Assembly (NCBI GenBank): GCA_964417555.1
Contig: CAYQIM010000053.1
Span: forward strand, 1-62,892
Reading direction: 5' to 3'
Source of the DNA: CAYQIM01 sp964417555
Lineage (GTDB): Bacteria; Pseudomonadota; Gammaproteobacteria; Diplorickettsiales; Diplorickettsiaceae
Length of the DNA: 62,892 nucleotides
Positions 51,904 through 59,632 of this stretch are shown here, piece after piece (within the stretch, counting starts at the first letter, position 1; each line of letters starts with the position of its first letter). Below the pieces are notes generated by a model. It was given only the letters and a program-made list of their open reading frames with translations, made no database searches and was not told the DNA's origin. A program made the translations under genes and the position numbers.

Positions 51904-52049
51904 AAAGTATCTTCAAATGCACGATGACGGCCAAAAACGTTGTTGTTTTTCTGTGTTTCGCTACTCACATACTTTATGTATGCTCCGTTGCGATACTCGA
52001 AAAACAACGTTTTTTGTCTCGCCCTAGCGCATTTGAAAACACTTTTTTA
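51904..52049. repeat. Intergenic palindromic repeat, family B copy 2
   Basis: Fills the gap between convergent epmA and pncA. Near-identical in layout to 14894-15040, with the shared core TTTTTCTGTGTTTCGCTACT and end arms CTTCAAATGC / GCATTTGAAAAC. It supplies the stop codon of pncA; it follows the epmA stop directly. Could serve as a bidirectional terminator. Confidence 0.75.
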
Positions 52050-52670
52050 GGAAAAAATATTAATACTCTGAATAATATGCGCGCCGGCTGCTTGCATGGC
52101 TGCTATCGCTAAGCCGTTATCTTCGCTATTTAAATTAACACCTCGACAAGCATCTTCAATCAGGTAAGTCTTAAAACCGAGTTGACAGGCGTCTAATGCT
52201 GTATATTTAACACAATAATCCAGCGCCAAACCCATAATATACACATCACTTATCTGCTGATCTTTTAAATAAACGGCTAAACCGGTTGATTTTTGGCGAC
52301 CATTATCAAAAAAACCACTGTAACTATCGATTTGCGGATCAGAACCTTTTTGAATGACTTTACTCAAATGAGTCGTTGCTAACGTTTTTACGAACTCAGC
52401 ACCATGAGTCCCTTGCACACAATGAACCGGCCATAAAGTTTGAGACAGCCCCGCCAGTTCAATCGTATCTCCCGGCCTTAAACCGGGATGATTAGTGGCA
52501 AAACTGCCATGATTTTTTGGATGCCAATCTTGGGTGGCGATAATACATCCAAAATAGTTTTGTAATGCATTCGCCAAGGGAATAAGCTCATCACCTCGTG
52601 GAACAGGTAACGCCCCGGTTGGCATAAAATCATTTTGTAAATCGACTAAAATCAGCGCTTTTTTCATCAT
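52047..52670 (-). CDS. pncA: Nicotinamidase PncA
   Basis: Hydrolyses nicotinamide to nicotinic acid for NAD salvage. Asp-Lys-Cys triad: Asp in ALILVDLQNDFMPTGALPV, Lys in RKST... region after VIQKGSDPQIDSYSGFFDN, Cys in LALDYCVKYTALDAC. Metal ligands in TQDWHPKNHGSF. 207 residues. Confidence 0.93.
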   Translation of the reverse strand: MMKKALILVDLQNDFMPTGALPVPRGDELIPLANALQNYFGCIIATQDWHPKNHGSFATNHPGLRPGDTIELAGLSQTLWPVHCVQGTHGAEFVKTLATTHLSKVIQKGSDPQIDSYSGFFDNGRQKSTGLAVYLKDQQISDVYIMGLALDYCVKYTALDACQLGFKTYLIEDACRGVNLNSEDNGLAIAAMQAAGAHIIQSINIFS

Positions 52671-52755
52671 GCAACCACAAAATACTGTTAGCCCCCATTA
52701 TACTTGAAGCTGTGGATTTGCATTGTGAATCTATAGGTTTCGAGCATCATACATT

Positions 52756-53028
52756 TTAACGAGTTTGTGTAGTAGATAGAGTAGTGGGTTGATAAACTGC
52801 TGAAGAACGAATCGAGTCCACTTCAACGGGTTTACTCCAAAAGCACCAAGTAAAATTAGAAAAACAATTAACATTTCGATTTTTAATAGAAAAATCAGAT
52901 ATTATCTCGCTCGAAAGCACTTCGATCTTATCTATTGAAACTGTTCTTTTAGGTGCCTTGATAACTGCATAGCTTGCTTCCTTTTGATTTTGTTTATAGC
53001 AACTTAATTCTTTTACTTCAGTTTTCAT
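52756..53028 (-). CDS. Hypothetical protein, 90 aa
   Basis: Starts MKTEVKELSCYKQNQKEASY after an AGGAT-type ribosome binding site. Contains a FSIKNRNVNCFSNFTWCFWS stretch. Not recognised; no signal peptide or domain. Region 53029-53274 upstream contains nothing I can name. Confidence 0.4.
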   Translation of the reverse strand: MKTEVKELSCYKQNQKEASYAVIKAPKRTVSIDKIEVLSSEIISDFSIKNRNVNCFSNFTWCFWSKPVEVDSIRSSAVYQPTTLSTTQTR

Positions 53029-53274
53029 AATAGGATGATCCTTGCTATTAATAGACTTTCTATCATAGCAAAATTTCTAATACCCATATAAACAGTTTGC
53101 TATTGATTAATAGTAACATCACCCTCATTCATAACTTGCACATTGGTTTTAATGCACTCGACCTAGCTAAAAAGGTAACCTTACGGGCTTTTTAGATGGA
53201 TAGGTTTAGTTTATTGTTTATATTAAAATGCACAAGTGCTTTATTAAGTAGTTTTATCTATAAAAGAGTTATAA

Positions 53275-54255
53275 CTATCCTAGTTTGCATATACTAGTGC
53301 TCGCTTTTTCTACTTCTCTGTCATTTGTAAATTCAGGTTTAACTTCTTGCCAACTATGTTCATATTGTATATCAACGTTTCCACCATTAGCTTGAAAGCC
53401 AAATGTTTTAATTCGAAGCTGTTCTTTTAGTTTCATGCTATCTTCGAACGATAATCTGAAAAACTGAGAACGCCCACCCTCTTTGCTTTGTAATGGTGTG
53501 TATGTGATTACATCACATATTATTGTATAGATATAATGCGGTGCTTGTTTAAGCAAAGGGTAGTAGCCTTCAAACCGTTCTTTTGAAAGTGTATGGATTT
53601 CTAATAGTTTATTTTTTCCTGCTTGACTAACTGCCATAATGGCATTTTCAAACGTTACTATACCGGAATAGTTATAGGATTTCTTATCATTTTCTGCAAG
53701 TAGAAAGCCTTGTTTCGCACTGACTTCACCCAGTTTACTCCCATTTTTAGGAAACACATCAAGATCAAGATAAATTAAAGCATCATTTGAGCTTAATAAG
53801 GCTAATAAGAAAGCATTACGCATGCTATCTATTTCTACAGCAAAAGATACTCTTTCTTCGGCAGGGATAGAATATAAAGTTCTAAAATACTTAGAAAAAG
53901 TATATTTATTTAATGTAGTTTTCCAATCTAGTTTTGAATAAAAAGAAAAATCATGTTCAGATAGATTTAATTCATTAAAATCTATAATTTGTACGTTTTG
54001 ATTAGGATTAAGTTTTTTGTCAGCTAATTTTTTTTCTAACTCTTCGCGTTGCGTAGAGTTAAAACCACTTCCATTAATTACAAGGTACACTAATCTGGTA
54101 TCTTCGAGCTTTGCCCAGGTAAATACTCTATTCAGCTTTTCTTCTGGTATCATATCCCCATCATTTCTGGGAAGCCATTGAAAAACCAAAGGTGTCGTTT
54201 CAGTAAAGGTATGTTGAGAGCCACGTTCTATCTCCAACCCATTATAATTACTCAT
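53275..54255 (-). CDS. Putative DXD glycosyltransferase, effector-like
   Basis: 326 residues. EIDSMRNAFLLALLSSNDAL followed by IYLDLDVF carries the D/E-x-x-R and DXD (residues ~164-166) elements of the TcdA/TcdB-type and DXD-sugar GT-A family (UDP-sugar and metal binding). FQWLPR near residue 25 fits the N-terminal Trp of that fold. No signal peptide. Bacterial members mostly glycosylate host proteins, so a Dot/Icm effector is likely; donor and acceptor unknown. It lies at the edge of the accessory region. Confidence 0.55.
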   Translation of the reverse strand: MSNYNGLEIERGSQHTFTETTPLVFQWLPRNDGDMIPEEKLNRVFTWAKLEDTRLVYLVINGSGFNSTQREELEKKLADKKLNPNQNVQIIDFNELNLSEHDFSFYSKLDWKTTLNKYTFSKYFRTLYSIPAEERVSFAVEIDSMRNAFLLALLSSNDALIYLDLDVFPKNGSKLGEVSAKQGFLLAENDKKSYNYSGIVTFENAIMAVSQAGKNKLLEIHTLSKERFEGYYPLLKQAPHYIYTIICDVITYTPLQSKEGGRSQFFRLSFEDSMKLKEQLRIKTFGFQANGGNVDIQYEHSWQEVKPEFTNDREVEKASTSICKLG

Positions 54256-54381
54256 TAAGATATACCCATTTAAAAATGGTATGTATCTTAAATGGTTAAA
54301 ATTGAGGTTTTATTAAGTAGAAACTATTTTTTAAAGTTTATAGAAAAACCTACTCTAGTTTACGACGAAGCAGTTGAGTAA

Positions 54382-54723
54382 TTATTTCATTTTTCTTCAA
54401 AATGTAGCAAGCAAAATTACAAAGCAGAGAGTAAACAGCACTTTAGTCAAATTACACCAGATTACCTTACTAAAGCTTTTGCTTATATTCGAGATCAATT
54501 GCCCGACTTCAAATCCATACCAATTGATGAACGACCTAGCTTTCATGAGATTCGCTCATTAGGCATTACTCAATATGAAAAAAGTGGAATCGATGCTCAA
54601 GCGTTAGCGGGCCATAAAACCAGAGCCATGACAGATAAATATAAAGAAGGACACGAGCCTAAGTGGACAGAAGTAGAAGCAGGTTTAGTGTTAACTTTAG
54701 CTGTTCCTGATAAGCAAGCTTAA
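54382..54723 (+). pseudogene. Remnant of a lambda-type integrase, C-terminal domain
   Basis: Only the catalytic C-terminus remains. RPSFHEIRSLGITQYEKSG carries His-x-x-Arg, LAGHKTRAM the box-III His, and DKYKEGHEPKW the Tyr nucleophile. A stop precedes it at 54379 and no start or N-terminal domain is found. A truncated tRNA-Ile lies just beyond, marking a lost prophage. Confidence 0.8.
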
Positions 54724-54806
54724 TGCATAGTTTTGGTAAAATTTTGGTAAGCGAATTTAAAGTAGTAGTCAAAATTTATATAAGTGTATGATTCAAGGCT
54801 ATTTTC

Positions 54807-54856
54807 TGGTGGGCCCACTAGGACTTGAACCTAGGACCAACGGATATGAGTCGCCA
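54807..54856 (-). pseudogene. 3' fragment of tRNA-Ile (CAT anticodon)
   Basis: The minus strand reads GGCGACTCATATCCGTTGGT then CCTAGGTTCAAGTCCTAG and TGGGCCCACCA: anticodon arm, T-arm, acceptor 3' strand and CCA, like the minor tRNA-Ile whose CAT is modified to read ATA. The D-arm and 5' acceptor strand are missing. It is most likely an att remnant from integration into a tRNA gene elsewhere. The rest of 54724-55298 holds no gene. Confidence 0.75.
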
Positions 54857-54947
54857 ACTTACACTATAAGCTATTGAAAAAAGAGCATTATTATAAACTG
54901 GACGATCCCTTACAAACGTATAATAATAGCTATGAATGTCATATTCA

Positions 54948-54966
54948 GTCGCGCAAAAGTCGCGCA
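54948..54966 (-). repeat. Tandem octamer near the tRNA-Ile fragment
   Basis: Identical (inverted) to the 19 bases at 23515-23533: two GTCGCGCA units with an 11-base period. Likely a recombinase or Xis arm site shared by two different integrated elements. Confidence 0.55.
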
Positions 54967-55298
54967 CGGATTTTTTCCTTTATTTATTCGTAAAATTTAT
55001 TAAAGTAAGTTCAGTTTATTAACTTATTTTCTTCTAAAAGGTTATTGAATTTTAATTGGTCAAATTTTGTCGAAGAAGCTCAAGGAGATCATGTTTTGTG
55101 TATTAGGATTTTTTGAGTTTCTTCGATCTTCTTCAAAAAATAGTTATTTATAGATGCATTAATTATTCAAGTGTATTGAAGATAAGAGAGTACAATGCAA
55201 AGAGGCATTTGCTTACAACTCCTCATGCCTTCTAAACTTAATTTAGTTATATAAAAAAGATATAATTAATTTTTACATATAATAAGAAGGAAAAACAA

Positions 55299-55547
55299 AT
55301 GAAAAAGAAAATTCTATTTTGCGCACTTGCTTTTTTTGTATTTAATAGCATCAATGCTTATGCAGATGTTTTTGTTCATGGCTATACTCGTGCTGATGGA
55401 ACTTACGTTGAACCGCATTATCGTAGTGATCCGGATGGGAACTTCAATGATAATTGGTCAACTAAAGGAAATCAAAATCCATATACTGGAGAATTTGGCA
55501 CCAAGAGTAAGCCAGAATATCCTAATAGCTTTTCAAGCTTAAAATAG
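55299..55547 (+). CDS. Small secreted protein, 82 aa
   Basis: Sec signal peptide MKKKILFCALAFFVFNSINA with cleavage near AYA. The mature part is a short Gly/Tyr/Asn-rich segment, VFVHGYTRADGTYVEPHYRS then NPYTGEFGTKS, a pattern I have seen in many small periplasmic or phage-linked proteins; function unknown. AAGGA ribosome binding site, and a possible terminator (AGTCTCTTGTAAGAGACT plus T run) follows the stop. Confidence 0.7.
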   Translation: MKKKILFCALAFFVFNSINAYADVFVHGYTRADGTYVEPHYRSDPDGNFNDNWSTKGNQNPYTGEFGTKSKPEYPNSFSSLK

Positions 55548-55561
55548 TTTGATACGCAGAA

Positions 55562-55588
55562 AAGTCTCTTGTAAGAGACTCTTTTTTT
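55562..55588 (+). terminator. Rho-independent terminator
   Basis: AGTCTCTT-GT-AAGAGACT followed by a T run just after the small secreted protein gene. Confidence 0.85.
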
Positions 55589-55829
55589 AATTAATGTAAC
55601 GTTGAACTAAATTCTCTGACATCAAAACCCGTAATGCGCTTAATTTTTCAGGAGATAAACCCTCTTCTACTAGGCATCGAGCAATACGGAGACATACCTT
55701 ATCGGAGAATGCCAGAGCGGCTCTATCCATCAATTCTAAAATTACTTCCCTGACTTCTCGCTCTAAACCAAGCTGATCAAAAGCTTCGTTTAATCTTGCG
55801 TCAAATTCAGGATTAAGCGAATAACGCAT
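55587..55829 (-). CDS. Hypothetical helical protein, 80 aa
   Basis: Starts MRYSLNPEFDARLNEAFDQL after GAGG. All-helical, acidic. Not recognised, but the start and composition look real. Could be an antitoxin-like or phage-derived regulator. Confidence 0.5.
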   Translation of the reverse strand: MRYSLNPEFDARLNEAFDQLGLEREVREVILELMDRAALAFSDKVCLRIARCLVEEGLSPEKLSALRVLMSENLVQRYIN

Positions 55830-55874
55830 AAGAAGAACCTCCGTATTATTTTTATAGTTATAGATGCTATAAAT

Positions 55875-56054
55875 TTAGTGCTTATTGACTAAATCCAATA
55901 CCTCATTTTCAGGTAGGCCGGTTAGCCTTTGGACAGCTTGTGGAGACATGCCTTCAGCTAGCATGTTCTTAGCTATGGCTACAGCCCTGAGGTGATCGCC
56001 TTCTTCTCGGCCTTGCTGTATGCCTTTTTGTTCTAATTGCTGCGCTACGGTCAT
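55875..56054 (-). pseudogene. C-terminal fragment of a Rpn-family nuclease/transposase
   Basis: 59 residues: MTVAQQLEQKGIQQGREEGD, then IAKNMLAEGMSPQAVQRLTG. This is the typical tail of Rpn/PD-(D/E)XK transposase-like proteins, abundant in Legionellales and relatives. The nuclease domain is missing upstream, where the HigA-like gene begins. Confidence 0.75.
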
Positions 56055-56077
56055 TATATCCTCTTTTGTAGCCTCTA

Positions 56078-56389
56078 CTATAAATGATCTATATTTTTAT
56101 TGTTAGGTTGAATAACAAAATGCATTCCCATAACTGAAAGTATTTCATTAGTGTTTTTAAGATAAGGGTTACCATCTATAGAGAGAGTTTTATATAAACT
56201 GGTTCTACTTTTATGGGCTTTAGTTGCTAATTTACTAACTCCACCTTGTGCTTTAGCAACATTTGATAGTGCTAATAAAAATACTTTTATATCTCCCCCT
56301 TCCAAAGCCGCATTTAAATAATTTGATGCTTCTTTTGGATCTTTAAGAGAATTTATTAGATATTCTTGGTAATTAATGCTTTTTTTCAT
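56078..56389 (-). CDS. HigA-type antitoxin
   Basis: 103 residues with a helix-turn-helix at ~45-80: AKAQGGVSKLATKAHKSRTS then LYKTLSIDGNPYLKN. This is the addiction-module antidote pattern. It follows the toxin gene, whose ancestral stop (56393) is 3 bases before this start. The antitoxin is intact although the toxin is frameshifted. Confidence 0.75.
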   Translation of the reverse strand: MKKSINYQEYLINSLKDPKEASNYLNAALEGGDIKVFLLALSNVAKAQGGVSKLATKAHKSRTSLYKTLSIDGNPYLKNTNEILSVMGMHFVIQPNNKNIDHL

Positions 56390-56392
56390 ATG

Positions 56393-56721
56393 TTACTCAG
56401 ATAGATAATCATTTAAGTAATTAATCGCTTTTTTTATGTCCTTTTTTTGCGTTGACTTATCTCCACCAGACAAAAGTAGAATAATTTTATTCCATTCTGA
56501 TAGAAATAGATTCTATACCCAGAACCAAAAGATAATCTTAGTTCCAAAATGTCCTTATTGATCTGCTTATAATCACCCAGATTCCCTAGAGCTACTCGGT
56601 CTAATCTTTCTTTAATACGAGCCCTAATAGGAGGGTCTAATGATTCTAACCAGCTAATAAATGGGCTATATCCATTTTTTTCAATGTAAATTTCAATTTG
56701 TTTCTTAAAAACTTCCTTCAT
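56393..56721 (-). pseudogene. HigB/RelE-type toxin, frameshifted
   Basis: Residues 1-75 are normal (IEIYIEKNGYSPFISWLESL, LGNLGDYKQINKDI, LRLSFGSGYRIYFYQNG). After GGAATAAAATTATT near 56494-56500 the reading frame gives YFCLVEISQRKKRT and ends at 56434. A one-base shift instead restores the family end: IILLLSGGDKSTQKKDIKKA then INYLNDYLSE to 56395. A one-base deletion therefore has changed the C-terminus. Confidence 0.75.
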
Positions 56722-56831
56722 ATTATTGTATCCTATAGAAGACTATTTATCAAGATGGAAAACTGTAAATTAGAATAATTAAAGAAATATAGATATACTA
56801 ACATATCGAAATAAAGACGGCAGAATATCAG

Positions 56832-57017
56832 ATGATTGATAAAAGTTTGAAGAAAGAATCTCAAAAAGAAGAAGACAAAAAATTCATAATAAGATTACCT
56901 AGTTCTATGCATTATAAGCTTAAATTACTCGCTTTGAAACAAAATGTTGCTATGGCTGATTTATGCAGAGAGGCGATAGAAAGACTTTTAAAAGAAAATG
57001 AAAAATATTTAAGATAG
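56832..57017 (+). CDS. Ribbon-helix-helix protein, 61 aa
   Basis: KKFIIRLPSSMHYKLKLLAL followed by QNVAMADLCREAIERLLKE is an Arc/CopG-type RHH fold. No toxin partner of opposite role lies next to it on the same strand. Upstream ATATnnATAT elements may be its operator. Possibly a plasmid or phage regulator. Confidence 0.6.
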   Translation: MIDKSLKKESQKEEDKKFIIRLPSSMHYKLKLLALKQNVAMADLCREAIERLLKENEKYLR

Positions 57018-57110
57018 ACCATTGACAATATATCGATATACCGCCATACTTATATCTCAAATACAGTATTGATAGAGGGACGGCAATCCCAACTATCAGC
57101 TAACAAGTGA

Positions 57111-57177
57111 GCGTTCCTCTAAGCGCGGCAACGCCTCGAGGACAAACACAACCAACAACCTTAAAATACCTAAGGAG
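57111..57177 (+). repeat. Duplicated 67-base leader, copy 1
   Basis: Contains a hairpin (CCTCTAAGCG...CGCCTCGAGG), the segment GACAAACACAACCAACAACC and an AAGGAG ribosome binding site for the 35-codon frame that follows. Copy 2 at 58484-58550 differs at about five positions. Confidence 0.75.
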
Positions 57178-57183
57178 CCAGTT

Positions 57184-57291
57184 ATGACCACAAACGTTAG
57201 TTTAAATCAACGTGCCCGTATTAAGCAATTCTTGTCCGAACTCACCTACCGAGCCCGCCAAATAGGCGAACAAATTAAAGTCTTCAAGTAA
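57184..57291 (+). CDS. 35-residue peptide behind the conserved leader
   Basis: MTTNVSLNQRARIKQFLSEL... ends IKVFK. A strong AAGGAG and a hairpin leader precede it, suggesting a highly translated message. It may be the truncated start of a phage capsid-type gene or a true small protein. Region 57292-57543 then shows no gene except a possible 20-residue frame near 57446-57505 on the minus strand. Confidence 0.45.
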   Translation: MTTNVSLNQRARIKQFLSELTYRARQIGEQIKVFK

Positions 57292-57543
57292 GACATAGCT
57301 ACTTTTTTTTCAGAAAGCGATACTTTAAATAGCTTATCAAAAGGTTGAAGGATTGGGATAGTCACTTTGTTTTCCTTGTTATTAATTAGGTAAAGTGAAG
57401 TTTAATCAGGTCTGGAAAGAAAAAATACTCTACTTTTGAAGGATATTATTTTTTTATATATTCTTTCATGAATTCTTCTATAACATCTTTGACAGTTTTG
57501 CCATTCATAACAACTCTTGCTTTTTCAGAAAGACTTTTAATTT

Positions 57544-57927
57544 TTAAATTAATATATTTTTTACTGTTGTTTTTTCACTACCCAATACAATAGCTAATGC
57601 TTGATAAATTTTACTCATTAACGAGTCATTTAATTTAACTAAAGGCCCTTCTGATAAACGTTTATTATCGATAGCACGTAATTGATCAATTAAAAGAGCT
57701 GAATTTTTAAGTAACTTCCCTTGAGCAGGAATCTTTATGCGTAGAGGCTCAGTATCCTCTTTTAGTAACTGCGTAGTAAGAGGTATGATTAAAGTAGAGG
57801 GGTGGCTAACATCTAACAATATTTGATTTTGAACAATTAACACAGGCCTAGTTTTACCAGGTTCTGTACCCTTAGTTGGATTGAGATTTGCTAACCATAT
57901 TTCACCTCTTTTAAGCTTTTGGGTCAT
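57544..57927 (-). CDS. MazF/PemK-type endoribonuclease toxin
   Basis: 127 residues. KRGEIWLANLNPTKGTEPGK then TRPVLIVQNQ and IIPLTTQL, LLIDQLRAIDNKRL are the MazF signature, with the catalytic Arg and Thr in place. Overlaps its antitoxin by 17 bases. Sequence-specific mRNA cleavage expected. Confidence 0.88.
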   Translation of the reverse strand: MTQKLKRGEIWLANLNPTKGTEPGKTRPVLIVQNQILLDVSHPSTLIIPLTTQLLKEDTEPLRIKIPAQGKLLKNSALLIDQLRAIDNKRLSEGPLVKLNDSLMSKIYQALAIVLGSEKTTVKNILI

Positions 57928-58147
57928 ATTCTATCCGGCTAAATTCATCATTAACTAACTGACTTTCTTTTCTGACTAGTAGACTTGCTTTTTTGAGTTT
58001 TTGATTGAATTCCTGCCGCAAAACCTCTTCGTTCATATGTTCAATAGCTATGCGAATATATTTAGATTCAGACATATTTAAAATCTTTGCTCTTGCTTTT
58101 GTTTCGTTTATTAATTGGTTATTTAAACGAATTGAAAATAACGACAT
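57911..58147 (-). CDS. Antitoxin for the MazF-type toxin
   Basis: 78 residues: MSLFSIRLNNQLINETKARA and MSESKYIRIAIEHMNEEV make an RHH DNA-binding N-terminus. The charged tail (QLVNDEFSRIEYDPKA) should wrap the toxin. Translationally coupled to the toxin. Confidence 0.8.
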   Translation of the reverse strand: MSLFSIRLNNQLINETKARAKILNMSESKYIRIAIEHMNEEVLRQEFNQKLKKASLLVRKESQLVNDEFSRIEYDPKA

Positions 58148-58177
58148 ACATTTATTTCCCCATTTATAGTTTTAAAA

Positions 58178-58363
58178 CTAATTTAGTTTAAATTTACCAT
58201 CTGCATAACCACGCATTAACTCATAAAAGGCCTGTTTCATTTCTTTATCATCAGCTGTTGCTTTCAATTTAAAAGCTTTTCTTAAGGATAAAGGGACATC
58301 AAAAGTTATTCTAACTATTTTATCGTTTTCAAAAGAGTCTTTCGTTGAAACCTTCTTGGTCAT
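58178..58363 (-). CDS. ParG/RHH-like DNA-binding protein, 61 aa
   Basis: Start at the ATG giving MTKKVSTKDSFENDKIVRIT; the frame is open upstream through non-homologous debris, so a long fused protein is artificial. VRITFDVPLSLRKAFKLKAT and DDKEMKQAFYELMRGYADGK form an RHH with the mobile N-terminal tail seen in ParG-type partition repressors. The upstream 9-bp repeat array is its likely operator. No ParA/ParF ATPase is next to it. Confidence 0.65.
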   Translation of the reverse strand: MTKKVSTKDSFENDKIVRITFDVPLSLRKAFKLKATADDKEMKQAFYELMRGYADGKFKLN

Positions 58364-58375
58364 AAAATGTAAATT

Positions 58376-58473
58376 ACTTATGTAAATGGAATAAGTATTA
58401 TAACTTATTGCCACAAGAAAGTCTTGACTAGATAACTTATTATACTTAAAATACTTATAGAACTTAAATAAGT
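58376..58473. promoter_or_regulatory. Iterated operator (ACTTA repeats, 9-bp period)
   Basis: ACTTA(T) at 58435, 58444, 58453 and 58462, exactly 9 bases apart, then inverted ATAAGT at 58468. Further copies are at 58376 and 58403, with inverted ATAAGT at 58391. It lies directly upstream of the RHH gene ending at 58178; such arrays bind RHH repressors cooperatively. Confidence 0.7.
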
Positions 58474-58483
58474 TCTTTGAAAA

Positions 58484-58550
58484 GCGTTCCTCTAAGCGCG
58501 CTAACGCTTCGAGGACAAACACAACCAACAACCTTAAACATACTAAGGAG
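58484..58550 (+). repeat. Duplicated 67-base leader, copy 2
   Basis: Same hairpin and AAGGAG as at 57111-57177, but followed at once by inverted phage scaffold sequence instead of the 35-codon frame: a rearrangement junction lies at ~58550. The hairpin here is better paired (one mismatch). Confidence 0.75.
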
Positions 58551-59335
58551 AGATCATCGTTGTAATCGACTTCGCTTAAGCCAAATCTTCCGACTAATCG
58601 AAAAGAATAAACTTGATCCGGCGTGGGTGTTAAATATAAGAGACTACCGTCTTTTGTCGCTTCGATCGGATTTTCTTTTTTATCGCGTAAAGAGGGAGAC
58701 CCACTAGCCAATCCGGTTACAGAAGGCGTTAATGGACTTAAAGGAGGACGGGCGGTTGCCGGTTGACGTTGATTTTGCTTAATCGATTCCGCTAATTTCT
58801 GCGTTTCGGCTAAGGCTGCTTTAGGATTAACTTGAGCAAGGTTATTTAAACTAATCGCTTTCTGTGGATTTTTAGCCAGCTCATACACCACATCGAATGT
58901 ATTCTCTGTTAGATTGGCTAAATCCAATACCGTGGGCACTTTAATCCAATTTACACTATTAATCGTGTCATTAAAATCAGCGTATTTTTCTTCACCAGGC
59001 TTTAATTTAACTAAAAATTCCTGCACCGCTTGCTGTCTTTGTAGTTCTTGCACCGCTTGGTTTTGTTGTTCGATGCCTTCAGCAACCAGTTTTTTAATGT
59101 GATCTTCGGTGAGGTTAGAAGAATGAGGTGCTTCTAAACCACTGACTGGAGTGGTTGTATGAGAAGTAGTCGCTGCCGACTTTCTTCCTTGTTCATAAGC
59201 ACTTTGTTTCGCTTCAGCCACAACACGATTCACCACCGATTGCGGTACTTGTTTTTCAACCGACACAGGTTCAGCTAAATTCGCTGATGTAGATTCCGAT
59301 ACCAATTCCGTCATTTGTCCTTCGTTTTGTTCCAT
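58551..59335 (-). pseudogene. Phage scaffolding-like protein, truncated
   Basis: About 260 residues beginning MEQNEGQMTELVSESTSANL. The middle is a coiled coil (EDHIKKLVAEGIEQQNQAVQ), then LVKLKPGEEKYADFNDTINS and a Pro/Ser-rich end, like head-scaffold proteins of tailed phages. After about residue 225 the sequence (DGSLLYLTPTPDQVYSFRLV) looks like another phage protein, and it ends at the leader junction. Debris of a prophage capsid module. Confidence 0.55.
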
Positions 59336-59632
59336 TATTTTCCTTCGACTATTGCCCCGTCACGGTAAAACCTTATTTAACGTTTAAGTCCCGACTATTT
59401 ACACCGGATAGCTCCGTAAAACCTCTGTTATCGCCAGAGTCTCGATGAGTTCATTAAAATTCATACGCTTATTATCTAATGCAATTTGGAAATCTCCAAT
59501 ACTACGGGTGGTAAAAACAAGAAGCATGATAATATATAAAATGAATTAATATTTATTAATAATTTATTTTTATAATTATAATAAAGTGCAAGCGTTATTG
59601 CTTTCAAATTTATTCAGGAGATATTTTGAATT
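59336..59632. other. Intergenic region with remnant repeat
   Basis: No gene seen. Holds the 32-base segment (59480-59511) shared with 45082-45113 and an A/T-rich promoter-like run before 59633, with a CAGGAG ribosome binding site. Confidence 0.5.

Noticed and set aside
54807..54856. Functional tRNA-Ile
   Set aside because: The D-arm and the 5' acceptor strand are missing; only the 3' part remains.
57446..57505. A 20-residue frame after the mazF-like gene (MNGKTVKDVIEEFMKEYIKK)
   Set aside because: Could be the tail of a truncated gene, but start and ribosome binding site are not convincing.
58178..59335. A single 385-residue protein joining phage scaffold and RHH domain
   Set aside because: The middle reads through the duplicated leader and the iterated operator, which are non-coding; the RHH part has its own ATG at 58363.
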